Shown: positions 1-11,433 of the stretch, piece by piece
Layout of the letters: each line of letters opens with the position of its first letter
How positions within the stretch are numbered: position 1 is the first letter of the stretch
Assembly: GCA_020543525.1 (NCBI GenBank)
Contig: JAHYIO010000001.1
Location: 4,216,001 to 4,280,000 of the forward strand
Direction of reading: 5' to 3'
DNA: 64,000 nucleotides
From: Coriolopsis trogii
Lineage: Eukaryota > Basidiomycota > Agaricomycetes > Polyporales > Polyporaceae
The notes under the pieces: model-generated
What the model was told of the DNA's origin: nothing
The model's database searches: none
The model's input: the letters and a program-made list of their open reading frames with translations, nothing else
Program-made: the position numbers and the translations under genes

Positions 1-1392
1 AACATTTCGTCCTAATGTTAAGCAACATGAACGACAGGGCTCGACCGGCAAGCAGGTACCGAAGTTTACCCTCAAAGTAGATCGCAGGAGTTCCAAAGAG
101 TGTTGCTTGTAGTACTCAATCTGCACTTGACTTCCTTCCCCAGGACCTAGCAACCACGCAAACAATCGCCTATTCAGGGCGAGATCCCGGCGAAGGACCA
201 CACTCGTTGCGGCTCGCATCAGGATCGAGCGATCATCACCTTGTGCCTTCTGCACGGCAGCTCCATCGATGCGCAAGGACTGGAGGAGAATGTCCAGTGC
301 ACCTCGCCGCACTAGGAGGTCGTCGTCCTCCAACGCGGCAGAGAACGCCCTAATCATGAGCCCAAGGTCATTACCGACGATTGGGGTAATGTCTGCAATC
401 TACGTCAGCCTGGGGGCGATTCAAGCAGGAGAGCAGTTATCGCCCAAACCTTCTTCCGCCTTGAACGGGGGCAGTCGTCGAGATAGGTAGCTCAATGCAG
501 TGCCTCGAGCACGGGGAGTGGTGAGCATGACAAGCCAGATGTTCTGAAAGAAGAATGACTGCGAGATCGTCCCAGCAAGACGATCCAATAGTGCGAGGAC
601 CTTGTCGAAATATTCGCCCGTCTCTTCTTCAAGGCCAGGGAGCAATGCTAGGATAAAGGACTTCATGACCGGTCGAAGACCACCTTGTAGCGGAAGGTAG
701 TGTAGGTCGAACAGGTTGAGAACGGTGGGCTGCCCATCATGTTTGCATAGGCATGAGGTCGAGCGCAGTGAACGGACTCACCTTGACCGCGGTGGAAGCA
801 TACTCGAAGAACGGGAAGAGTCCTGAAGACCATAATGCCAAATCCCGCTGTAACCCCTCCGACTAGCATTCCCAGGTGAGGATGCTTTGTGGCATATATC
901 ATGACTATCACGCACCCCGAGCACAGCAAATATATGCGAGTACACGTCCAGAGCTCTCTGATGGACTCCATTAGGCAGCGCCGGATTAAGACACTGCGAC
1001 AAGCGTTTGGACACGACTAGTTTACGCGGGATCTCTTTGAACTGCTGATATGACTGCAAGGTCTACAGACATCAAGGTGAGCTACGCATCCTGACACGCT
1101 GCGCGACGTTGTACGTACCTTCAGGAGCTGTTTCAGGAAGGAGATGAAGTCCGCCCATTCCTGTACGTCCTTGTCGAAGTAGCTCAGGCATTTCTCCACC
1201 TGCTGCGTGTACTTCTTGAACTTTGGGTCCGAGGCATATCCTACAGGAGTGGAAGCTTTTCAAACGTCAAATCCATTGTGTAATCTAGCACATGAGGTGC
1301 GCATACTCACTTCCGCTATTCCCTCTTAGTGCAAACCATGGGGCTCGCCTCTGCTCCGCAGTTTGTGGGTTTGGTGAGCTGACAGCGGACAT
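1..1392 (-). CDS. DOP1: DOP1/Dopey family protein, 5' part only (gene runs off the window start)
   Basis: Dop1 is a large peripheral protein that works with the flippase Neo1 and Mon2 at Golgi and endosomal membranes. The reading starts at the ATG at 1390-1392 and is broken by several short introns. The translated pieces follow the Dopey N-terminal domain in order: a Gln- and Pro-containing start (MSAVSSPNPQ), then YASDPKFKKYTQQVEKCLSY, EWADFISFLKQLLK, VSKRLSQCLNPALPNGVHQR, LALLPGLEEETGEYFDKVLA and FFFQNIWLVMLTTPRARGTA. Near the edge come NDLGLMIRAFSAALEDDDLL and RAATSVVLRRDLALNRRLFA, both typical of Dop1. One intron lies at about 393-451 and another at about 1242-1308. Only roughly the first 350 residues of a protein usually well over 1,500 residues are present; the rest lies outside. 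The family assignment is firm, the exon ends approximate. Confidence 0.85.
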
Positions 1393-1699
1393 TCGGCGCA
1401 AACCAGATATTCGCCGAGCCAGCGGGAGATTATGATGGAAAGGGGAGTGGACGTTCGCGCAGACAGTGGCCGCGCTTCCAATGTTCAGGCAAGTCGGACG
1501 CGCGCACACTCTGTGACGACGGGCGCCAACACGTGGCCCAACAATTCTGAGACTATTGAAGCTGCAATGTCGACATTGTTTCGCCCATCGGTTCAACTGA
1601 CGTATGAATAGCAAATAATACATGATCAAACAAACGATAGCAATCGTACTACAACATGCTGGAGAAGTGTCCGAGAGTGTAACGGCAGCCATGAGGGAA

Positions 1700-3045
1700 T
1701 CAGGGAGCAGGAGGAGCGGAGACTGGAACCGGAGTGGGCAGATCCACGATGGGTGTGCTTGGACCGCTACCGCGCTTTTTCAGCTGTGCAGAGATGCTCT
1801 CAGGCATGGCAGAGCCTGCGCGGGAGGACGCGACCGTCGATGCATGCGTAGCAACGTTGTGCCTCGCGCCTCTACCTCTGCCTCGTCCCGTGCCAGAAAT
1901 CGAGACAGCAGAAAGATTCGGTAGAGTGAGGGCACCGGCAGAGATGCTGTCACCCATAAGTGCTTGAGCAGCCGCTTGTGACGCAGCCACCGCGCTAGCA
2001 AACTCGGACTCCTTCTCGCCAACCCAGGATTTGACAAACCAGCGGCCACCAGCTATGCCTCGAACTTCGCGATTGACTTGTCGCCATTTGCGCACTGGTT
2101 TGCCACTCTTGTCCAGCGGGATTACAGGGGCAAATCCGGTCCCTATCTTAGGCGGTGGCTGAACGGGGAAAGGTTTCGAGGGAAGTGGATAGACAGGCAG
2201 TGGGACACCGTCGAGAGGGGCATCATCGAGGTGGGGATGCATTGGCAAGATTGACGACAAGGGTATTTCCGGTTCAGGGGATCCGTCGAGGGGTATGGGG
2301 GACGATGCGGCAGTGCCTGCATAGGCTACAATACGAGCATGAGAACGTTTGTGACTGAAACGCGAACGGCATTGTTACCTTCGCTGGCGGTATCCGCATC
2401 ATCCTTCAGCAATGATACTGTAGTTTTGAGAGGTCTGAATGAAATAATGAGAGACATGTATGGAAAGCAAATAACCACTACATACTTCGAGGCTTTCTTG
2501 CGCACAGCGCGAGATCCTTTCGGTGGTCCGGGTTTCTTCCTCGCAGTGGCTTGCCCGGCTGCGCTTCCTCCGGCAGAGGGTGAGGGTTCAAGTACGTCGG
2601 GACGAACCTCTTGCGTGATCACAGCTTCTACAGGCGTAGATTCAAACCAGGTCATGCCAGGCCCAGAGACAGGCGCACCCGCTCGTCCGCCACGGCCTCT
2701 TCCACGACCCCCACGACCTCCGCGACCCCTTCCTCCACGCTTTGCGGGTGATGCAATCGGAGGCGCCGCGACTGGGGTAGGTATGGCCGGTGCAGCCTTG
2801 GGGACGTCATCATCGTCATCGTCAATGAGCTGGTCTTCCTCCTCGTCTTCTTCCTCATCTTCGTCCTCGTCACTCCCCGCCCTTCCATGTTTGCTAGATG
2901 TGGAGCCAGCCTTTGAGCTTTCGGCTTTGTCGTTGACCAGTAATTTTACGCGGAATTTGGACCGCGCAGGGTTCGGTTCAGGCGTTGTCTCATCGCGTAG
3001 CGTAGTAATCTGAGGAGCGTCCATGTCGACATCTTCCGAGATCAT
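1700..3045 (-). CDS. INO80 complex subunit Ies4-like protein
   Basis: Ies4 is a small subunit of the INO80 chromatin remodeller. Three exons join in frame. Exon 1 is about 3045-2490. The short second exon starts KPLKTTVSLLKDDADTASE. The third begins with GTAASSPIPL and runs to the stop at 1700-1702. The N-terminal segment FRVKLLVND and the C-terminal segment PLDKSGKPVRKWRQ followed by GGRWFVKSW resemble the two conserved blocks of fungal Ies4 (a beta-strand start and a Leu-Asp-x-[TS]-Gly-x-Pro-x-Arg-Lys-Trp block). Between them lie an acidic Glu/Asp run, an Arg-Gly-Gly-rich stretch (GRGRGGRGGRGRGRGG) that could bind nucleic acid or be arginine-methylated, and an AT-hook-like KKPGPPKGSRAVRKK. 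The start could also be the Met seven codons downstream. It is divergently arranged with the ATP synthase e gene. The Ies4 call is from memory of the motif; an unrelated RGG chromatin protein is the alternative. Confidence 0.55.
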
Positions 3046-3432
3046 AGCTCAAGGGAGACCGAGTGAGCGGAAAAACTGCTTAGAGGGGGATCTAGAGAGG
3101 CTCGTAGTAGTTGTCAGACAAGGAAGAAGCTGCACACGGCCTATGTACAGTACACAGCAGTGGCACTGGTCATTTTACCAGCGCTTCGGGCGCTCTTCGT
3201 TCGCTGAAGGGAAAGTTACGTCAGCACGCATCCTATTCCTTCCGTTCAACGTCGACCAAGGCAGGCCATTGCTACGCCGGGCACACGCTTTCCCCATATC
3301 TTCCTGGTGAGTATGGCGGTGTTGCTCTGCTGCTGTATTGCGGCTAGTCGTGACCCAAACTAAACTAAACTCATGTCCTTTTGCCAGGTGACTTCCCGCT
3401 CCTTACTTACAGCCCGGGATATCGCTACTGGA
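3046..3432. promoter_or_regulatory. Shared divergent promoter region between the Ies4-like gene and ATP synthase e
   Basis: These 387 bases separate two start codons that point away from each other, so both promoters must lie here. I see no clear TATA box. The open frames crossing it have no recognisable protein content. Confidence 0.5.
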
Positions 3433-3875
3433 ATGGCTTCCACCACAGTCAACGTGGGCATATTTTCTTTCGAAAGCTTTGCTTAGGTTCTGACGGCACC
3501 AGGTTGTGAGATACACTGCCCTTTTGGGCGGCGTTTTCTACGGTATCGCCCACCGCCGTTCACTACAAAAGGCACACGACGCCGAGGTCAAGCACCACGC
3601 TATCCACCAGCGTGAGCACTTGATTGAGGAGGCCAAGGAGGCGTGGAAGAGGAAGCAGGAGGGTGGCAAGGATGGTGGTGAGTCCTTTGATATCGTCATA
3701 TTGCTGTCCAGTTTGCGTCAACTGCAGACATTCTACCATTCGCGCGTGTATCGTTGTGCTCGCGCAATTGTTGCTAATGCTCCTATTCTCTGGTTTTGCA
3801 GTCGTTACCGACCCTGAAGACCCTCGTTTCGATCTCGAGAAGTTGATTGCTAAGTGGGAAGCGGAGTCGAAGTGA
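3433..3875 (+). CDS. TIM11: Mitochondrial F1Fo ATP synthase subunit e
   Basis: Subunit e is a small inner-membrane protein that, with subunit g, lets ATP synthase dimerise and shape cristae. Three exons: 3433-3453, 3503-3677 and 3802-3875. Spliced, they give a protein of 89 residues that starts MASTTVNVVRYTALLGGVFY. The single transmembrane helix carries the GxxxG dimerisation motif (GGVFYG), followed by the charged coiled-coil HRRSLQKAHDAEVKHHAIHQ and an ending VVTDPEDPRFDLEKLIAKWE. The length and ending fit fungal subunit e. Both introns have good GT..AG ends (49 and 124 nt), and the joins keep frame exactly. The downstream gene on the same strand is unrelated, so this is a stand-alone housekeeping gene. 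Confidence 0.93.
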
Positions 3876-4396
3876 CGTGGATGCCGCTTGTACTCCCTTC
3901 GTCTAGAATGCAGGCCTATTCAAGATACCACTTGGCGCGACTATAGAGAGCGTATCAGAGGCCTAATAGAAGTCGGCTTGTTGGCGGCGCGTTCTGGTGT
4001 GTTGGACATGCGTATGTTATCTTTACCGTGATTGGCGACATTTCGATACGCCTCTGTAATCCATGCCCGCATTCAAATAATGCTCTCAAAATATCTCCGA
4101 GGGCCTGATAGTCACCCCCTTCCGTGACGATGACCAGAGCTCAATTTACGCAGTAAGTACAAGGAACGACGTCTAGGGAGCTCAGCTGAGGAGATTCGTC
4201 GAGGAGCGTCTGCGTGACTCGTGACTGCGGAGAAAACGCGTCTGTGACGCGACGCGAAACGCAGTTGGCTCAGTCGTCGGTCCTTGTCCTCGACAGCGAC
4301 TCGCATCCTCAGCTTCTACTTGTGAGCCTCTGCCCCCTTCGGATTCTCCTAGGCGATACGCCACACATTCCGTACCACTCCACACAGCATACCGCT
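3876..4396. other. Intergenic region, 3' end of ATP synthase e and 5' leader of the RbAp48-like gene
   Basis: About 520 bases with no supported gene. An open frame runs from upstream into the start of the next gene, but its upstream part has no conserved content, so the start was taken at the internal ATG at 4397. Confidence 0.5.
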
Positions 4397-6255
<1,859 letters not shown>

Positions 6256-6514
6256 GGTACGAAGAGGAAGACTATCACTCACGCAACCGGATTTCGTTTG
6301 TTTGACATGTATTTCTGTTGTAGCAAAACTTCGAACGGACAGTGGCCTTTTCGTGACCCGAAGACTTATGGACGGCTCGTTCGGACACGAGATAGCGGGT
6401 ATGGTATCGGGATCCAGAGACTAGGTTGAGCGACATAAGTTACAGCAAAGTATGGGTGTTGGTTGTACAACGAGCTTGACTCGTGGCGACGCGCGCCCTC
6501 TGCATCATACGCAA

Positions 6515-6843
6515 TCACAGGAAGAACAAGCGAACGAGCTCAAAGAACACTATACATAGCAATGATTAGCAGGAAGTCGCGGTATGTAAACCACGGCAGA
6601 CGCACCTCCGCCCACTACAACGAACAGGATGGCACCCAACGCCCAGAGACTGATGGGACTGCGTTTTGAGAGCTTCTCCTGGCGAGAAGGCTTGATGGGG
6701 TTTTTGCCCGCGCGCGCCTTGTCCGCGAACTGGCTGTTCCTCTTCCGCAACTCGAACTCGGTAGGCTGATCGAATCCGGCACGCGTCAGTCACGTCTTGA
6801 TCTCGTTGGGAGGAAGCCACACAGAGCAGAGTAGACGGACCAT
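6515..6843 (-). CDS. YSY6: RAMP4/SERP1-like stress-associated ER membrane protein
   Basis: RAMP4 proteins are tiny tail-anchored proteins at the Sec61 translocon that help membrane proteins during ER stress. Three exons, 6843-6823, 6765-6606 and 6549-6515, add up to 216 nt (71 residues plus stop). The middle exon gives PTEFELRKRNSQFADKARAG and SPISLWALGAILFVVVGG, the conserved cytosolic segment and membrane anchor. The last exon gives VFFELVRLFFL and the stop, the expected luminal end. The C-terminal join is strongly supported by the family pattern and by a CTGCTAATC branch site. The first exon (MVRLLCS) is less certain. It is head to head with the Bmt5 gene across about 280 bases. Confidence 0.88.
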
Positions 6844-7126
6844 AGTTGTCTTTTGCGGGGTATGAGGGAAGTAAAGAGCGACTGAGATGGTAGGAGGACG
6901 CTATAAGCTGACCAGATAGAGAGGTGAGGGATGCAAGTTATGCGTAACAGACGTGTCGTGTCAAGCGTGCTTAGCCGCCACGTCGCGAACTCAGCGGCGT
7001 GGCAGGCCCGGAGACGAGCGCCTACCAGAGCTATTTGGTCGTGTGTACCAAAGGCTTCCGTTCCTAACAGGCGCAAACAACGCTGCCCTCTCATTTTCTC
7101 TGGAACACTCCTGATCAAGAAACAGG

Positions 7127-8222
7127 ATGGGCAAGGCCGCGAAAAGAGGCTCCCTCAAGGCCGCACTGTCTTCGCAGCAATTGAGGCTGAAGAAGAAGCA
7201 GGAGGCGGCACACGCGGCTCAGCAAGCCGAGCGCACAACGAAGGGCTCCAGTGCGCAGGCGAAGGGCAAAGGAAAAGCGATCCCTGCTCCGCAAGCCCGC
7301 ATCACTATACCGTTCAACCCCACCGACAGGATACTGCTAATTGGCGAAGGCAACTTCTCCTTCGCTCGTGCCCTCGTCTTCTCTCCTCCTGCCTCCCTCG
7401 AATTTCTTCCACCCTCAAACATCACTGCGACGGCCTACGATACCGAAGAGGAGTGCTGCTCGAAGTACCCAGATGCGGCTGAGATTATTGTCTCTTTACG
7501 CGCGAAGGGTGTTGAGATACTCTTCGGCATTGACGCTACCAAGCTCGACCGTGTCGCCCCTCTCAAAGGCAGGAAGTTCGACCGGATTGTCTGGAATTTC
7601 CCCCATGCAGGTCTGTAGTCACGTTTGCAGCACCGTGTCCTCGTCATTTACGCCCAGCATATTATTTTCAGGGAAAGGGATAACAGACCAGGATAGGAAC
7701 ATCCTGTCCAACCAGCTACTATTGCTGGGCTTTCTTCGCTCCGCGGCAACGCTGCTCGTCTCCGGCCCGGTACCAGTAGTCCATAGACCTCGAAAGAGAA
7801 AAAGAGGGCCTGACGATGACTCTGGAGACGAAGCTGCCGCCGAGGAGGAGGCTAAAGAAGATGACGTTGCGCCCAAGACGCGCGGGACCATACTGATCAC
7901 CTTGAGGAATGTCTCACCATACACTCTATGGTGAGAACCCTTGAGGTCCTATTAACGGGTAATATATGTGACTCAATTGCTATTTGACAGGGACCTTCCC
8001 AAACTTGCGAAAACACCACCGTTGCCCACGAGGTCAGGCGAAAGACCAAACCCCAAGTATATTCAGCTGCGATCGTTTGCGTTTCATCGACACATCTGGG
8101 TTGGCTACGAGCATCGGATGACGAAAGGGGAGCGTGCTCATGGTAAATGGAGGACTGGCGAGGGCGGAGAAGATCGTACATGGGAATTTTGCCTCCAGGA
8201 CTCCGATGCTACTCGAGAATGA
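7127..8222 (+). CDS. BMT5: 25S rRNA (uridine-N3)-methyltransferase, Bmt5-like (DUF2431)
   Basis: This family methylates one uridine of the large-subunit rRNA in the nucleolus. Exons 7127-7610, 7672-7930 and 7991-8222 join in frame. A basic N-terminus (MGKAAKRGSLKAAL, KGKGKAIPAP) fits nucleolar targeting. The Rossmann-fold core begins RILLIGEGNFSFARAL, with the SAM-binding GEGNFS loop, and continues ITATAYDTEEECCSKYP, FGIDATKLDRV and [20 protein letters not shown], the DUF2431 signature. A basic/acidic insertion (PRKRKRGPDDDSGDEAAAEE) sits in the second half before the final strands. Length, about 324 residues, fits the family. Confidence 0.9.
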
Positions 8223-8517
8223 ATGGGCACGAAGTGCGCTTATATGCTGTAATTCCTAAGACCGTCCTTTCTCCATCGTAGGACCATGGAATAGACACTG
8301 AGTTTTCGGGCCTCAGGTTCACTTCGAGTGCAGGTCCCTGGTTTACCAGGTAACCCACTTCTGCTATGTAGTGATCGAGAGACCGGTAATTGATTGTTTC
8401 CCGGCCCGGGCGCCAAACCCCACATTCGAATGCTCCTGACCCCAATAGCAACCCCGCATCGTTGGTTCTCCTACGACCATCATCTGCGTGAACTTCTCCA
8501 CGGCACCGAAGCGCACG

Positions 8518-9737
8518 ATGAATCCACCAGCACACTCAAATGAGGTCAAGGTCTCATTCCCGCAAGAGCACGTCATGCTCCTGACGTTCAACAGACCGAC
8601 GTCTCTGAACGCTGTGACACCGACTATGAACGAGGACGTTGGCAACATTCTCGACTGGTTCGACAATGAACCTAGTCTGTGGTGAGCATCATATGAAGGT
8701 ATAGGTTAGGTATAGTGCATAACTGACTTCGGAACAGGATCGCCGTCGTCACTGGAGAAGGACGAATTTTCTGCGCAGGCGCAGACTTGATCGCGTCCGT
8801 ACACTGACCACTGGCAGCTCCCCCTCACATGAAAGCACTAACGCCTGATCAGATGGAACAAGCGTCAGGCAAGCGGCGGCTCCGACGCGGACCAGAAGAA
8901 TATCATCGAGGGCGTCGACGGGTTCGCATCCCTCTCGCGCCGGTTCAAGACCTCCAAGCCCATCATCGCCGCCGTGAACGGTGGCGCGTATGGTGGAGGG
9001 ATGGAGATCATCTTGAACTGTGACCTGGTCATTGCGGGCGAAGACGCGAAATTGTCCCTGCCCGAAGTCAAACGGGGCGTGGTCGCTGTTCAAGGCGGTA
9101 AGAGATAGGTTTAGCAACACGAAGTATACGCCTGATGATACGGGTACAGGTATGCCCAGATTGGCACGCATAGCTGGTCACCAGGTGCGTGTTCCTCTGT
9201 GGGATGCATAGGTGTGACGCCCTTCTAACCACCGAGGAAGCTCGCATCCGAGCTTCTGCTCACGGGTAGGGCCATCTCCGCTACCGAGGCCGCAACTCGG
9301 TTCGGCTTGTGAGTTATTTACAGAGTGCTAGTCCGTTTCCATCCTCACACGCTTCACAGTGTCAACAAAGTCGTCCCACCGCAAGAGGTGTTGCCGACAG
9401 CCCTAGCTTGGGCAGCTGAGATCGTACAGAACTGCAGCCCCGACTCTGTTCAGAGCACGAAGCGTGCGCTGTTGCTCACAAATAAACATGGTGATGTTGA
9501 AGACGTCGTGGTCGCTCATATGGATTCCAAGGAGAGCAAGCGACAGTTCCGGAGCGAAAATATTCAGGTGCGCTCCCTTTTGCTCGATACCGTTGATGCA
9601 ACTTCTGACGGAAAGTTAATGCAGGAGGGCTTGAGGGCTTTCACAGAGGTATATCGAGAGGTTGGGTGCCTCGCGCTTGGTCTGATTGTTTATCACAGAA
9701 ACGGAAGCCGGTCTGGAAGAACCCGGCCAAGTTGTAG
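8518..9737 (+). CDS. Enoyl-CoA hydratase/isomerase family protein with a C-terminal peroxisomal signal
   Basis: Crotonase-fold enzymes hydrate or isomerise CoA-bound fatty acyl groups. Eight exons were placed: 8518-8681, 8738-8794, 8853-9097, 9150-9184, 9241-9308, 9360-9567, 9625-9648 and 9699-9737. The core motifs are visible: VMLLTFNRPTSLNAVTP, GRIFCAGADLIAW (the first oxyanion-hole strand), KPIIAAVNGGAYGGGMEIIL (second oxyanion-hole region), LSLPEVKRGVVAVQGGMPRL (carrying the acid/base Glu position) and LLLTGRAISATEAATRFGFV. The protein ends KNPAKL, so the last three residues AKL form a type-1 peroxisomal targeting signal carried on a separate 39-nt last exon. The exon 5 acceptor (gaag) is the weakest boundary. 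The substrate is unknown; beta-oxidation is inferred. Confidence 0.87.
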
Positions 9738-9957
9738 CCATATCGTTGTGATGGGTGGATGCGCGCTCAGCTTGTGTTGTCCCTCAGACGCGGCGTCCAC
9801 GTTCGCAGATATCTTGGATACTTGTATCACTACCCAGGCCCAGATGCCATTGTATCTCGTCAGTCATGCACATGCATATGAGCCTTGACCGACACATGCG
9901 TTGCGCTCTTCCGGTTACTCTTAAGGGCATCGAACATCTATTGTAGTTCGGCGGGGA

Positions 9958-10553
9958 TTATCGCGGATACGTGATAGACCAACGGCTCTCATGACTGTCT
10001 TGTGAGTTGTACTGCTTCTCTGCGGAGTGAGGATGGAGACTGTCAGTCATGAACAATAAGTGGCAGTATGGTTCATCGGGACTCTCGCCGTTGAGCGCGT
10101 TCTGAAACAGCCGTCGTGGGTCTTGTGACCATCAAGTAGTCTGATGAGGGCCTGGATGCAGCGACACCGCAGATGAGAGGACTACCCTGTTTGCGGTATC
10201 CATTGCAGGGGTACTCGAGGGTACTTACAGGTGACCGGTGCATTTGAGAAGGCTTCACGGATCTCCGCCGGGTCTCTTGGCTGTGTCATCAGATCACACG
10301 AAGCAATAGTGGGCGAAGGTGCTTCCCGGAAGAGTTGCAGCAGAAAGGGCCTGGACCGTTCTCCTTGACTTCGCGCGATGGAGAAGGCTACCGTACTCGA
10401 GGTCGTCGGGGTGTAAACGCAAAAGTCTACCTCGCACCGTGACACGAGGACAGAACGGCCCTTTAGGATGTCTTGTTTCAGCCGCTTGGGTATCGGAGGA
10501 AGCACTGATTGCGTCGATGGGAATGCAGTGCGCGGGATCCAGATGCCGGGCAT
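9958..10553 (-). CDS. Possible hypothetical gene, two exons
   Basis: An open frame on the minus strand starts with an ATG at 10551-10553 and reads MPGIWIPRTAFPSTQSVLPP, then SVLVSRCEVDFCVYTPTTSS and LMTQPRDPAEIREAFSNAPV. It ends at a perfect donor (GTAAGT at 10228-10223). Splicing to an acceptor at 10122 restores an open frame through RRLFQNALNGESPDEPYCHL to a stop at 9958-9960, giving 162 residues. An alternative acceptor would stop the protein two residues after the join. The amino-acid mix looks protein-like, but I recognise no family and no function can be given. It lies between two convincing plus-strand genes and could be a non-coding coincidence. Confidence 0.33.
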
Positions 10554-11433
10554 CTGCAGCTGTGGGCAAATGGCTGCCCTATCTACGCTGTTCGGAGGAT
10601 ATTGGCGGTAGTGATGAAAGGATAGACACCGTCCTATGCTGAATATGTCTTTCTGCGACGAGGTGGCATGCTGGTTACGGGTGAGGGAAAGAAGCCATCA
10701 ATCCATGTGTTTGTTGTCGACATCGTCTGGGGTGATGTCTAGACGCCCATGTGCATCGACCGGCGAGAGTGGAACAGGGCCAAAACTCCCGCGGCCGTGC
10801 TGCTCTCAATCTCCTCGCTCTCTTCTTGACTTGACTTGCACGCATACATTCATCCACGGCCGTAATTCGCTCCTCACCGCCTGCTGCAGCATCGAGCCAC
10901 TCTGCATCCCCGCTAGAACACCCAGTACGCGGGTGCGAGGCAACACCGCCGTCGGAAGGTTCGCAACTCGTGGCCTGCACGCTTCGAGCCCACGCAACAA
11001 CCTCCCCTGCGCCTAACCGGTTGCTCCTTCTGGTTTTTTTCCACCTCCCTCTCTCTCCTCGTCGTCTTTCACCTTCACATCCTCCTTCCCCGCCGCCGCT
11101 CTTGAGCCGCTCTCTCCGCCCGCCGCCAACCTCTGTATGCTCACCGTCCTCCGCACCTCTCCGCCACATCAGTCTCCGTCCGAGCCCCATAGAGTCAAAT
11201 TCACATCGCCCTTCGGTCTAGGCAGCATACGCAACGACCACTCTCCCAGCCCTGCTCAGACCGCAGACGACGGACCGCGACTATTCGCACGACGGAGCGT
11301 CGATATAGTAACTGGCTACAGCGCCAAACGGAGACAACGTACGAACAGATCGACTTTTGCCGTCTGTTCTTTCTTTGACAACCCCATCTAAGCCAACAAC
11401 AAACGTCCTGACACCGCCGCTTCGCCGTCCACC
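10554..11433. other. Upstream region and pyrimidine-rich leader of the AGC kinase gene
   Basis: About 880 bases without a supported gene. From about 11030 to 11200 the plus strand is strongly C/T-rich (for example ctcctcgtcgtctttcacct), as is common in promoters and 5' leaders of highly transcribed fungal genes. No TATA box was found. Confidence 0.5.
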
